A stretch of DNA of 37,394 nucleotides from Lachnospiraceae bacterium (lineage in GTDB: Bacteria > Bacillota > Clostridia > Lachnospirales > Lachnospiraceae): the NCBI GenBank assembly GCA_029052995.1, contig JAIDHZ010000058.1, positions 1 through 37,394 on the forward strand, given 5' to 3'. The number at the start of each line of letters is the position of its first letter. Position 1 is the stretch's first letter. Below are positions 1-9,098 of this stretch, piece after piece. Made by a program: the position numbers and the translations under genes. Below the pieces are notes generated by a model that searched no databases, was not told the DNA's origin, and worked only from the letters and a program-made list of their open reading frames with translations.

Positions 1-93
1 GGGTTAAGATTAGGCATGACTCTGAGCGTTGTGAACAAACGTAAAGCCAAAATCCTTGCAAAGCTAAGAAAAATAATGGAAAGCTGGTTTTAA
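1..93 (+). CDS. C-terminal fragment of a sigma-70-like/HTH protein (truncated by window edge)
   Basis: Open frame from base 1: GLRLGMTLSVVNKRKAKILAKLRKIMESWF*. Region-4-like HTH tail, resembling the next gene. Confidence 0.45.
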   Translation, partial: GLRLGMTLSVVNKRKAKILAKLRKIMESWF

Positions 94-100
94 GGCGTTC

Positions 101-142
101 AGCCCCCTTGTTTTTTCCTTTGGGAAAATGAGGGGGCTTTTT
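101..142 (+). terminator. Rho-independent terminator
   Basis: agcccccT...aggggGct inverted repeat followed by tttt. Confidence 0.7.
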
Positions 143-191
143 AAGCCCTCTCAATCTTGGATTTACTTAAATCCCGATTGGAGGAAAAAGC

Positions 192-617
192 ATGGCATAC
201 AACCACGGACGAGAGGAGAGGAAATGGCGTATCTGGAAAGAAGCGGAAGAAAAAGTTCTGCGTGAGTACGGTGTTGATGAAGCGACCATTGAGCAAATCC
301 GCATAGACGACAGGGCAGATTTTAATTCCAACAGGCGGTTTTACCGTTGGTCAAGCGACTTTGGGGAGTACCTTGAGGGCATGGAGGACAGGGAGCGGCA
401 GACGGAGGTAAAGACCGTTGCTGATTTACTGGACGAGATTGAGAGTGAAAATCTGTACCTTGCATTAGTCACGGTGGACAGGCGTACTTTGCAAATCATT
501 CTGTTAAAAATGCAGGGCTATTCCACAAAGGAGATTGCCCAGCTTGTGCATTTAACGGCAGGGGCTATTTATGCAAGGTTAGACCATCTGCGGAAGAAGC
601 TGCGGAAAATTTTATAA
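192..617 (+). CDS. Sigma-70 region 4/HTH protein of mobile-element type
   Basis: 141 aa; C-terminus LALVTVDRRTLQIILLKMQGYSTKEIAQLVHLTAGAIYARLDHLRKKLRKIL is a sigma region 4-like HTH; ggagg RBS upstream. Confidence 0.65.
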   Translation: MAYNHGREERKWRIWKEAEEKVLREYGVDEATIEQIRIDDRADFNSNRRFYRWSSDFGEYLEGMEDRERQTEVKTVADLLDEIESENLYLALVTVDRRTLQIILLKMQGYSTKEIAQLVHLTAGAIYARLDHLRKKLRKIL

Positions 618-710
618 CAATGCAGCTTTCTTTTCAGTGGGATGTTGGGTGAGAGGTCAATGGCTTCTCACTCATTCATTATATAGGGCATATCCCTTTA
701 TGTTCTCTAA

Positions 711-863
711 TGGAATTATACAGAAGAAATATTTATAGATGAACATTATTCAAAATATTTCGAAAACGTTGTGTTTACCATTTTAAGTGGAAAACGGAAA
801 GATAAGCTTGAGGCTTTTTCAGCGGCTTTTGGAAATAATTGTAAAGAGAAATCCAATATATAA
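711..863 (+). pseudogene. Unidentified protein C-terminal remnant
   Basis: WNYTEEIFIDEHYSKYFENVVFTILSGKRKDKLEAFSAAFGNNCKEKSNI* with no upstream start in a coherent frame. Confidence 0.3.
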
Positions 864-1116
864 TACTGTTTCAAAAACATAAGGCAAATTCGACAATTTC
901 CTTCTAAAACCGCTTTATGCAGATTATTTTAATCAGTAGCTCTTGACTTCCTATCAAACCATTCCGGAATAGTATTCTCATATATTTAGGCTATCTCCTC
1001 ATTCTTTATCACCTTCATGATCTTCTCTCCCTCAACAGTTCCGATATGTGTGGGAATAAAAGATTCTGATTGAAATATGGAATGATTTTTTTATTATTGA
1101 TTTTCTGTGAATTTTT

Positions 1117-1146
1117 TGTAATATTATGAAAAATTATGTGTCTTAT
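1117..1146 (+). promoter_or_regulatory. Possible ECF-type promoter (tgtaat-N17-gtcttat)
   Basis: tgtaatattatgaaaaattatgtgtcttataa directly upstream of the ECF sigma gene; ECF genes are often autoregulated. Confidence 0.35.
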
Positions 1147-1186
1147 AAATAGATACTTGAAATAGATGTAAGAAAGGGGGAGTGTG

Positions 1187-1741
1187 ATGGTGAACAAGCA
1201 TGAAAATGATATGGATATTATCTACAAAAAATATTATAAAGACGTGCTGTGCTTCGCCAGAGCACTATCCGGTAACAATGATATTGCACAGGAAATCACA
1301 CAGAACACTTTTTATAAGGCAATTCAGGCGGCATATAGATTTCGTGGAGACTGTGATATCCGTGTCTGGCTGTGCCAGATTGCAAAAAATGATTATTTGA
1401 ACTACATAAGGAAAGAAAAGCGTATGGTTTCCAATGACAGGATAGAGGATATGCTGTTGAATACTCCGGATTATGCAAAACCGGTACTTGATGATATAGA
1501 AGATGCGGAATCGGCAAGAGAAATCCGTCTGATTTTGGATAAAATGGAGGAACCATACAAAGAGGTTTTTATACTGAAGGTTTTGCATGAGATGCCATAT
1601 AGCAGGATTGCAGAAATTTATCATAAGACAGAAAACTGGGCAAGGGTAACTTATTACCGGGCAAAAATGAAAATATGTGATGCCTTAGAAGAGATGGATA
1701 AGACAGATGATAGGAAAAAGAGAAGAGGAGGACAGTTATGA
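1187..1741 (+). CDS. ECF RNA polymerase sigma factor
   Basis: Regions 2 and 4 recognisable (ENDMDIIYKKYYKDVLCFARALSGNNDIAQEITQNTFYKAIQ...; YKEVFILKVLHEMPYSRIAEIYHKTENWARVTYYRAKMKI). Confidence 0.9.
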   Translation: MVNKHENDMDIIYKKYYKDVLCFARALSGNNDIAQEITQNTFYKAIQAAYRFRGDCDIRVWLCQIAKNDYLNYIRKEKRMVSNDRIEDMLLNTPDYAKPVLDDIEDAESAREIRLILDKMEEPYKEVFILKVLHEMPYSRIAEIYHKTENWARVTYYRAKMKICDALEEMDKTDDRKKRRGGQL

Positions 1742-2331
1742 AGGAAATGAATTGTAATATTGCCAATGATTTAATCCCGTTGTATGTAGATAATGTATTA
1801 AGCGAGGATAGTAAAGAACTGCTGGAAAATCATATATCCGATTGTGTACATTGTAAAGAAATTTTGGAAAGAATGCAGAGCCATATCGTAATTGCAGAGG
1901 ATAAAGATATTAAACCGTTTAAAAGAATCAGGAAAAAACTTCTGATAAGGATGATTATCATTGTTTTTTTACTGATTGTAATTGCCGCTGGCTATTTTGC
2001 GTGTCAATTAGCTGAGATACCGGTAAGTTATGTGGGCGATGATTTAATGAAGGATATGGAAGTTGTATGTATGGAGGATGGTATTTATTTAAGGCGTGAG
2101 AATTTGAGTGCGAGGGGAGATATTGTTATTGTAGATGACAGCGAAGGTGTTTTAAAATTTTATATTGGTGAAAATGTTCCGGACCATTTCAGGCTAGAAT
2201 GGTGGGAGAAAACCTGCTATACCATGCTTGCTGAGAATGCCACCCATAGGGGAGAAAATGAGATAACGGAAGTGCATTACTGCGATAAGGATGGAAATAT
2301 TTTATATACATTATGGGAAAAAGGGGAATAA
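1738..2331 (+). CDS. Anti-sigma factor, zinc-finger (zf-HC2) type
   Basis: CNIANDLIPLYVDNVLSEDSKELLENHISDCVHCKEIL HxxxCxxC motif, then one TM segment; ATGA overlap with sigma gene. Confidence 0.85.
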   Translation: MKEMNCNIANDLIPLYVDNVLSEDSKELLENHISDCVHCKEILERMQSHIVIAEDKDIKPFKRIRKKLLIRMIIIVFLLIVIAAGYFACQLAEIPVSYVGDDLMKDMEVVCMEDGIYLRRENLSARGDIVIVDDSEGVLKFYIGENVPDHFRLEWWEKTCYTMLAENATHRGENEITEVHYCDKDGNILYTLWEKGE

Positions 2332-2400
2332 TGTAACTAACTGTAAAGTAAAAGGAGAATTAATACAAAACCATATATATTTTGCTACAAAATAATGAAA

Positions 2401-2438
2401 AAATCCGCTTATGTCTTAATCAGACAGGCGGATTTTTT
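2401..2438. terminator. Bidirectional terminator between convergent genes
   Basis: aaatccgc...gcggatttttt inverted repeat between the 2331 and 2458 gene ends. Confidence 0.75.
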
Positions 2439-2457
2439 GGTAGCTAGTTATATGATT

Positions 2458-3750
2458 TTATTTTTCTAATTTCCAGATGTGTTTATTCTGCCTGAAATAC
2501 AGGCATATTCCGATTCCTGAAAAGGCAATGACAAAGAATAAAAAGGCTGCACCGGAGCCTTTGCCATTTCCAAACATTTGTACCGGAATACTATTCTCGG
2601 ACTGTGTTGCCATAACCGGTTCAAATATCCGGTCCACTAAAAATCCACCCAAAAAATAACCAATCGGTATTGTGAAAAACTGCAATGAATTTCTTACAGA
2701 ATATACCCGGCCCTGCATTTGTTCCGGTACATGTAAACGCAAAATGGCATCCAGATTGGTACTCATGAGTGGTATAAAAATCCAGCCGAGAAAACCGCCG
2801 ATACACCAGACAAGTGGCGTTTTGCCAAATGCCAGCAGGAAGTTTTCCGTACTCATGGAAAACAGCAGGCAGTTGCAGATTACTCTGACCCGGCTTTTTG
2901 GTGTTTTCATAAAAGATGCCAGTATGCTTCCTACAAATGTGGTAATACCGATTACCGCATTGACCAGTCCCAGTACTTTTTCGCTTCCTCCATTTCTGGA
3001 AAGCATCATTGCCGGGAAGGCGGCATCATAAATGGATGCCACTAAATTGATTGCCGCCAGAAACAGAATCAGATTAAAAATCCCCTGTTCCTGCTTTAAG
3101 TAATGTATCCCACTTTTTACGGAAATCAGCAGCTTTTCCTTTGCTTCTGTACCGTTCTCGTTTTCAGGAATCCGGATTCCGAATGCCAGCGTACAAAATG
3201 CAATGCAGAAGGTAAACAGGTCAAAAGCAATCACTGCCCCCATGCCTGCTATTCCTAGAACTGCCGTAGCAATAATCGGTGTCATAATGGAATTAAGGGA
3301 GCTGGCAAAGTATCTAAGCCCGCCTACCCGCTGGTAGTATTTTTTCGGGAGTACTCTTGTGGTTGCTACCTCCGATGCCGGCTGCTGCACGGTATTCATC
3401 AGCCCATTTACCGCATTGATGACATAAAGATGCCATATCTGTAAGGTGTTGCTTCGTAATAAGAACAGCATAATAATAGTTGTCAGTGCAGCGACAGAGT
3501 CACATACCAGCATGGTAATTTTTTTATTCCATTTGTCACTGAGAGCTCCTGCGAAAATGCTGAGAAGCACATAAGGTGCATAGGAACTTACCATCAAAAG
3601 TGCGGTCATTAGGGCAGACCCTTTCTGAGTATAAGACCAGATAACTAGCGCATAGCTTGTTATAGCACTGCCAAGACCGGAAAATGACTGGGTAATCCAA
3701 AGCAGTAAAAATGTTTTTATTTGTTTTATTGTTTTTATATAATTTTTCAT
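2458..3750 (-). CDS. MFS efflux transporter (DHA3/Mef-like)
   Basis: 430 aa, about 12 TM; FAGALSDKWNKKITMLVCDSVAA MFS A-motif-like loop; RBS aaggag 8 nt before ATG. Confidence 0.85.
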   Translation of the reverse strand: MKNYIKTIKQIKTFLLLWITQSFSGLGSAITSYALVIWSYTQKGSALMTALLMVSSYAPYVLLSIFAGALSDKWNKKITMLVCDSVAALTTIIMLFLLRSNTLQIWHLYVINAVNGLMNTVQQPASEVATTRVLPKKYYQRVGGLRYFASSLNSIMTPIIATAVLGIAGMGAVIAFDLFTFCIAFCTLAFGIRIPENENGTEAKEKLLISVKSGIHYLKQEQGIFNLILFLAAINLVASIYDAAFPAMMLSRNGGSEKVLGLVNAVIGITTFVGSILASFMKTPKSRVRVICNCLLFSMSTENFLLAFGKTPLVWCIGGFLGWIFIPLMSTNLDAILRLHVPEQMQGRVYSVRNSLQFFTIPIGYFLGGFLVDRIFEPVMATQSENSIPVQMFGNGKGSGAAFLFFVIAFSGIGICLYFRQNKHIWKLEK

Positions 3751-3800
3751 AGACTTTGCTCCTTATCTTGTAGCCAAATAGATTTGAGTTATTGAAATTT

Positions 3801-3862
3801 GCAAAGTCTTAGAGCAGTTTCTCTACTCCATGCAATCCTGCTCTAGAAGACTTTGCATGGAG
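3801..3862 (-). promoter_or_regulatory. Attenuator-like competing hairpins in MFS 5' UTR
   Basis: Stem B: 3801-3817 with 3838-3856 (17 bp, 2-nt bulge). Stem A: 3826-3835 with 3853-3862 (10 bp). The two are partly mutually exclusive. Confidence 0.6.
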
Positions 3863-3884
3863 CTGTTGCAATGCATAAAATCAT
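3843..3884 (-). CDS. Putative 13-aa leader peptide MILCIATAPCKVF
   Basis: Minus strand ATG ATT TTA TGC ATT GCA ACA GCT CCA TGC AAA GTC TTC TAG; its 3' end forms one arm of stem B; aagagag 10 nt upstream. Confidence 0.45.
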   Translation of the reverse strand: MILCIATAPCKVF

Positions 3885-4127
3885 GGTGTGTTGACTCTCT
3901 TATAATTATTTTGTAATATCGGTTATTTCAATTTTATCATAATAGTTAATGGCGGACAAGCTCATTCAGATAAAAGACAGGAATTGTATTTTATAGAATT
4001 ATGCTCTAAAATACAAGGTAGAGTTAAAAAGTGGGACGGCTCAGCTTATGATAATGATACAAAACAGTATGGAGCAGGAGATACATTACAAGAAGAATGG
4101 AAGAATACGTACCGGCAAATGAGATGA

Positions 4128-4253
4128 AAAAAATCACGGAATAGGACTTTCCAATGTGGAGGATGCAGTTATTCGAAATTGGGGGTTTTGGAGGATACAC
4201 AGCAAGAAAATCAGTTCCGATGTGTGGTAAAATTAAAAATAAATGACCGTTAG
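4128..4253 (+). pseudogene. GHKL sensor histidine kinase (AgrC-like) C-terminal remnant, frameshifted
   Basis: KNHGIGLSNVEDAVIRN, then a frame change at ggggg, then VLEDTQQENQFRCVVKLKINDR*; HGIGLSN is the G2 box of GHKL ATPases. Confidence 0.6.
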
Positions 4254-4436
4254 AGCACTTAAGTGTAAGTCTAATTTATTCTACGTACATAGAAGGGGAT
4301 TATACTTACACCAAAAGTCACATTTCTTGTATTTATGCAGCTTATAACGCTATATACAATATTGTAAGAAGAATTCCATTGCGGAACTATAGTTTAATGA
4401 TTGTTGCATAGGTAATTGGAAATTTAAGGAGAGAAT

Positions 4437-4652
4437 ATGAAAGAAAAGATAAAAACTATTAGATTGATGATTGCAGGTTTGCAAATAATTTTAGGTATTA
4501 TAACAGTTATTATTGGTATATTGGTATTTAGGGGAATTGTTGATTTGGCTGTTGCGATTTTATGTTTGCTAATGTGTGTAATTTTAACAGCATTAAATCT
4601 ACTGATAACAGTAATTCAGTTGCGGAAAGATAGATGGGAAAAAGGTGAGTAA
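4437..4652 (+). CDS. Small two-TM membrane protein
   Basis: 71 aa, two hydrophobic segments, RBS aaggagag. Confidence 0.55.
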   Translation: MKEKIKTIRLMIAGLQIILGIITVIIGILVFRGIVDLAVAILCLLMCVILTALNLLITVIQLRKDRWEKGE

Positions 4653-4751
4653 AATTTATTTGTTTGAAGTCAGGCAGTTAATTTATATACGACAAGAAAT
4701 AGTCCTATTGTTTACAATTCTGTACTTTACTTCTATTCAGAAGATGAGACA

Positions 4752-5171
4752 ATGGAATATGCCAATCAATCTAAGGATGCAATAAGGCTAAAAAACGGCG
4801 AGGGTCTTTTGGATAATATTGGAAAAAAGGAAATATTGTATGACATAAAAGATAATGATAAGTCAATATTCGTGTCAAATAATAATCTGCTTTGCAATTA
4901 TATGAGTCAGAGCAAAATTGAAGATGAGGAAAGAATTGAAAAAATCTTAGAAAAATATGATGATTTTTTGAAAAAATATTTTAATAATAGAGCATTTGAG
5001 GTAGGAGATTTTTATGATACGGGGATGCCGGAAATATTGATTGGAATCATACTGGAAAAAGATGGAAGTTATTATTATGGAAATTTAGATAACAAGACTT
5101 CAGAAGAATTAGTCAAAGAAAATTCCACCGGAGGTCGACGGATAAAATATGTAGTTATTGAGATTGTATAG
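4752..5171 (+). CDS. Hypothetical protein
   Basis: 139-aa ORF, acidic; no recognised family. Confidence 0.4.
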   Translation: MEYANQSKDAIRLKNGEGLLDNIGKKEILYDIKDNDKSIFVSNNNLLCNYMSQSKIEDEERIEKILEKYDDFLKKYFNNRAFEVGDFYDTGMPEILIGIILEKDGSYYYGNLDNKTSEELVKENSTGGRRIKYVVIEIV

Positions 5172-5215
5172 AATAAATCAGTTCTTGACATTAGTCTATT
5201 TTATATAGTAAAAAT

Positions 5216-6334
5216 TTGGTAAATGGAGGGGATACTATCGTCAAATATGAAATCTATAAGATTTTCCGAAATAAAATTGTATACGTACCCATCGTTTTAG
5301 TTGTCATAGTAGTATTATATGCTATGCTTGCAAATGGAGAATTTGGATATGATAATTGCGATGTAATGATTGCATATTCCGAAATTGATGGGGAATTGGT
5401 AAATGGGGAACGGGGGTATTTACATAATAAAGAAATAGCGGATTATTATAAAGGCATTGTGGACGAGCATTATTTAGCTAAGATGCAGGAAGCGTATAAG
5501 GCATCATCATATGCAAGTATGGAGGACGGCATTAGATTTTATAATAGTACATTTCGTTTTTTTCAGGAAATATTTTATATCCAGGAGGAATCGTACCTGA
5601 CAAAAAATGATGTCTGGGGAAACAATACCATTATATATGGATTTACAGGAGACTGGGATGCGTATGGGAATGTTTTAGAAAAGTTCTTTCAGGCATTTTC
5701 CTTTTTTATTATAATTTTCGCAGTTCAGTTATTTACACATGAAAAAGAATGCGGAATGACAGAAATTCTTGGAACGGCAAAGTATGGAGGCAATCTGTTG
5801 CTTCGTTATAAAAGCATGGCGGCATTTTGTGTGATGAATATACTGATGTTTTTGATTTTGGTGTTTATTAGCCTTGTTCATTTTGGTCAGTATGGTTTTA
5901 TAAATGCGGATGTCAGCATCCAGTGCAGTACAGAAAAAGCAATGGCGGGGGCCGTTATTGCCTGTAACATGGGGCAGCTGACAGCATGGAAAATTGTTTT
6001 TGGGATACTTGGGTGCAATGTACTTTTATGCGTGACCATTTTAATATCTGTATTGAGTGAATCGTCTGTCACGGCATTGGCTGTTGCAGTGTGCTCCACT
6101 TGGATATGCAGTTACAGCATTGTACATAATCTGGTGAGAAGTCCGGTCATAGATGTTTTGCTGGCAGTAATACCGATTAATGCATTTTCTATGGAATCCC
6201 TTGTGAATGCAGTGACAACACAGGCGCAGATAGGCATGGTATCAATATTTGTAATTGTTTTTGCGGGACTGATAACATTAATATTAAAAAATATTTGGAG
6301 CAGAAAATTCTTTTACAGGGGAGGAATGAGATGA
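5216..6334 (+). CDS. ABC-2 type transporter permease
   Basis: TM1, a roughly 130-aa extracytoplasmic domain, then about 5 TM; followed immediately by the ATPase. Confidence 0.75.
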   Translation: MVNGGDTIVKYEIYKIFRNKIVYVPIVLVVIVVLYAMLANGEFGYDNCDVMIAYSEIDGELVNGERGYLHNKEIADYYKGIVDEHYLAKMQEAYKASSYASMEDGIRFYNSTFRFFQEIFYIQEESYLTKNDVWGNNTIIYGFTGDWDAYGNVLEKFFQAFSFFIIIFAVQLFTHEKECGMTEILGTAKYGGNLLLRYKSMAAFCVMNILMFLILVFISLVHFGQYGFINADVSIQCSTEKAMAGAVIACNMGQLTAWKIVFGILGCNVLLCVTILISVLSESSVTALAVAVCSTWICSYSIVHNLVRSPVIDVLLAVIPINAFSMESLVNAVTTQAQIGMVSIFVIVFAGLITLILKNIWSRKFFYRGGMR

Positions 6335-7197
6335 AATTAGAACTAAAAAATGTTACAAAAGAATTCACAGGCAAGACTGTTTTGAATGGTATTGACGCTG
6401 TATTAACAAATGGAGTCTATGGTCTGCTTGGACCGAACGGTGCCGGAAAATCAACCTTAATCCGTGCAATCTGTAATCTGGACAGCCCTACACAGGGAGC
6501 GGTATTTTATGATGGAGAGCATATTGATAAATTGGGAGCGCAGTATCGTGAAATATTGGGATATGTTCCACAGAAAATAGGATACTATCCTGATTTTACA
6601 GCAGTAGAGTTTTTGAAGTATATGTCAATTTTAAAGGGGATTCCCAAAAGGTATCAGGAGGAGAGGATTAGGGAAGTATTGGAGCTCGTTAATCTGACAG
6701 ATACGGGGAATAAGAAAATGAAGCATTTTTCGGGTGGCATGAAGCAGCGGATTGGAATTGCCCAGGCAATATTAAATCATCCTGAAATCTTGATTCTGGA
6801 TGAACCTACGGTTGGGCTTGATCTAGAGGAACGCATGAAGTTTAAGCAGTTTATCAGTGAGTATTCTGCTGACAGAATCATTATTTTTGCCACGCATATT
6901 GTTTCGGATATCGAGGATATCGGGAATGAAATTCTGATTTTAAAAGACGGAAAAATAAAGGTTCAGGCAGCACAGGAAAGGCTTCTGACAACGCTTACGG
7001 GAGCAGTTTGGGAGTGTGAGTGTGGGAAAAAAGAAGCAGCAGAATTAAAGAAAAAGTATAAAGTTTCTAATACAAGGGTAAACGGAGAAAAGATAATAGT
7101 ACGGGTGATTTCAAAAGAGAAACCGGGAGAAAATGCTGTGCCGGCAGAAGGGAGCCTGCAGGATTTGTATCTGTTTCTTTTCAACCGGGAAACCTAA
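6331..7197 (+). CDS. ABC transporter ATP-binding protein
   Basis: Walker A GPNGAGKST, signature FSGGMKQRIGIAQA, Walker B LILDEPT. Confidence 0.95.
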   Translation: MKLELKNVTKEFTGKTVLNGIDAVLTNGVYGLLGPNGAGKSTLIRAICNLDSPTQGAVFYDGEHIDKLGAQYREILGYVPQKIGYYPDFTAVEFLKYMSILKGIPKRYQEERIREVLELVNLTDTGNKKMKHFSGGMKQRIGIAQAILNHPEILILDEPTVGLDLEERMKFKQFISEYSADRIIIFATHIVSDIEDIGNEILILKDGKIKVQAAQERLLTTLTGAVWECECGKKEAAELKKKYKVSNTRVNGEKIIVRVISKEKPGENAVPAEGSLQDLYLFLFNRET

Positions 7198-7219
7198 GAA
7201 AGTAGAAAAAGGAGTATGG

Positions 7220-8008
7220 ATGATGTTTTGTTACGAAATAAAAAAAGTGTTAGGGATTAAGAAACGGGTGGCAATTGGTATTTTGCTGGCTTTGACAAGT
7301 ATTTATGCACTATACGGAATGGTATACCGTTCCGCAGAACAGGGGATTCAGGAACCGTTTTTGGACTTTTCAGCATTTATTGACAGCTTAGGAATGGTAA
7401 TGCAATTTATTGTTATTTTTATTGTAAGTGCGTTATATCCAATGGAACAGGAAACCGGTATGACACCGATGCTGCTTGTGACGAAGTATGGTGAAAAAAA
7501 TATGGACAGGGTTAAGGTAGCCGCAGCTCTCGCCGTTACAAATCTGTTAGTTGTCATGAAGGGGGCTGTTGTTTTTTGCGGATGTTATTTTGCGAAACAT
7601 TTGAATTTTGACGATATGGTTTCAGAGTCGTATGCGGTAAGCCTTAGTTCGGATCCGCTGGTACAGACATACGGAAATATAGTATGTATACAGATGATAG
7701 GATTTGCGTTAGGGATTAATTTTATTGCGCTCGTTTGTCTGCGGTTATCCGTCAAGATTCAAAAAAGCTTTGTTACTGCTATAGTCTGTGCATTGCTTTG
7801 TTTTATTCCGGGGCTGATACCGGAAAGTGTACCTGTGCTGGGGATTTTAGGCAGCCTGAGTCCGATGTGTCTGGCAGGCAGGGATTCAACCTATCGGGTA
7901 TTGTTTCAGAGCGGTTCTTATGCGTGTACAATACTTCATGTTGGCTTTCTAACTTATAGCGTACTGATATTCCTTATGATAAAATGTTACCAACCTGTAC
8001 GAGCTTAA
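7220..8008 (+). CDS. ABC transporter permease
   Basis: Multi-TM; start MMFCYEIKKVLGIKKRVAIG with ggag RBS; operon with ATPase. C-terminus may lie at a recombination junction. Confidence 0.75.
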   Translation: MMFCYEIKKVLGIKKRVAIGILLALTSIYALYGMVYRSAEQGIQEPFLDFSAFIDSLGMVMQFIVIFIVSALYPMEQETGMTPMLLVTKYGEKNMDRVKVAAALAVTNLLVVMKGAVVFCGCYFAKHLNFDDMVSESYAVSLSSDPLVQTYGNIVCIQMIGFALGINFIALVCLRLSVKIQKSFVTAIVCALLCFIPGLIPESVPVLGILGSLSPMCLAGRDSTYRVLFQSGSYACTILHVGFLTYSVLIFLMIKCYQPVRA

Positions 8009-8100
8009 GCGGGCGGCCTTCAATTTCCTCCATCGCAAAGTTAATGCAGTGCTGTCCCACAGAAAAGAAATGCTTAACATGTCTGTTTCCCCGGCAAAGA
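8009..8100 (-). pseudogene. Unidentified gene fragment, minus strand
   Basis: Reverse strand reads RGNRHVKHFFSVGQHCINFAMEEIEGRPLKLVQVG, protein-like but without start or stop context. Confidence 0.4.
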
Positions 8101-8101
8101 A

Positions 8102-8123
8102 GGGATAGCGCATGCGCTATCCC
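8102..8123. repeat. Perfect 22-bp palindrome gggatagcgcatgcgctatccc
   Basis: Sequence equals its own reverse complement. Confidence 0.85.
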
Positions 8124-8166
8124 CCATCTTAAACATTACAAGCATTTGCAAAATCTCTTTTTATTA

Positions 8167-8188
8167 CCATTTTATCTGCATAAAATGG
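8167..8188 (-). terminator. Hairpin downstream of the DUF4340 gene
   Basis: ccattttat-ctgc-ataaaatgg, 9-bp perfect stem; no strong U tract. Confidence 0.35.
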
Positions 8189-8240
8189 CTGTTTCCGTAA
8201 GCAGTGCTCCTTCAAACCGCCAGCACTTCATAACTACCCT

Positions 8241-8855
8241 CTATTGTGTGGTTCCAGCATCTTCTGTACTTCCGGATTCTGTAGTGTCCGTTTCCGTGCT
8301 CTCTGTCTCTTCCTCTGTATCACGGTAATCCTCAAGGGTGCCCGTAAAGGTCTGTGCCACACTGGAGCTTACCGTATATACCTTTGTCTTATCATCGTCT
8401 GAACACACATAATCATTTCCTGTCGATTCATTAGAATTGCCGAAATAAATATTGCAGACGGTACCTTCCTGCGACTTTAACACTACCGTTTGTACCGGCT
8501 TATCCAGACCATATTCCTCCAGATTCGCTATCTCTTCCAATGTTCTCTCCGAAGTCATATCTGTAACAGCTGAAATCGCACTTTCAACTGCACTGGCATT
8601 AACCCGAAAGCTGTCATCACCTGAAAGCTTCCATGTGTCACCATCCTTTACAAAGTCTACCTGTTGTCCATCTAAATTAAACTGTATAAATACCACATCT
8701 GAAAGCTCCAATGAAAGCACCTTCTCTGAAGCATCGGTATTTTGCTCTTCCTGATTCTTTAGATTATTGTGTCTTATAACGTAATATACAGAAATCAGGG
8801 CTATCATAAGAAAAACCAGTATGATTAAATTACGTCGTTTCATAGCATCCTCCAT
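8241..8855 (-). CDS. DUF4340 domain-containing protein
   Basis: N-terminal TM then VFIQFNLDGQQVDFVKDGDTWKL...EEIANLEEYGLDKPVQTVVLKS; Ser/Thr/Glu-rich tail. Confidence 0.8.
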   Translation of the reverse strand: MEDAMKRRNLIILVFLMIALISVYYVIRHNNLKNQEEQNTDASEKVLSLELSDVVFIQFNLDGQQVDFVKDGDTWKLSGDDSFRVNASAVESAISAVTDMTSERTLEEIANLEEYGLDKPVQTVVLKSQEGTVCNIYFGNSNESTGNDYVCSDDDKTKVYTVSSSVAQTFTGTLEDYRDTEEETESTETDTTESGSTEDAGTTQ

Positions 8856-8894
8856 TATTATTTATATCCCAAATTAACAGCTTCATCAATTCCG

Positions 8895-9095
8895 TTATCT
8901 GCGTTTTCTGCGGTAACAGATAACTCCACCTGCTATTAAGCATGCGACAGGAAGCACGATGCATAAAATGATTGCAAAAAATGATCCGCTTGCAGCAGTC
9001 ACTGTCAGATACTGCGTCTCCATGGATTTGCTGGCAATGGATACCGTTGCCAGCAAATCCGTATCTGACAGCCAGTTTAAGGAATTGGTGTATAT
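8895..9095 (-). pseudogene. GldG-type ABC auxiliary protein, C-terminal remnant
   Basis: NSLNWLSDTDLLATVSIASKSMETQYLTVTAASGSFFAIILCIVLPVACLIAGGVICYRRKRR*: C-terminal TM + basic tail, directly upstream of DUF4340 (usual GldG neighbour). The first 20 or so residues of the listed ORF are antisense to the FtsX fragment. Confidence 0.6.
9002..9071. repeat. Long imperfect inverted repeat (25 paired bp)
   Basis: ctgtcagatac / gtatctgacag (11 bp) enclosing ggatttgctggcaa / ttgccagcaaatcc (14 bp), 9-nt loop, 11-nt asymmetric bulge. Confidence 0.8.
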
Positions 9096-9098
9096 ACA

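Noticed and set aside
1265-1766. Several long minus-strand ORFs opposite the ECF sigma gene
   Set aside because: Antisense to a clear sigma factor; no RBS and non-protein-like composition.
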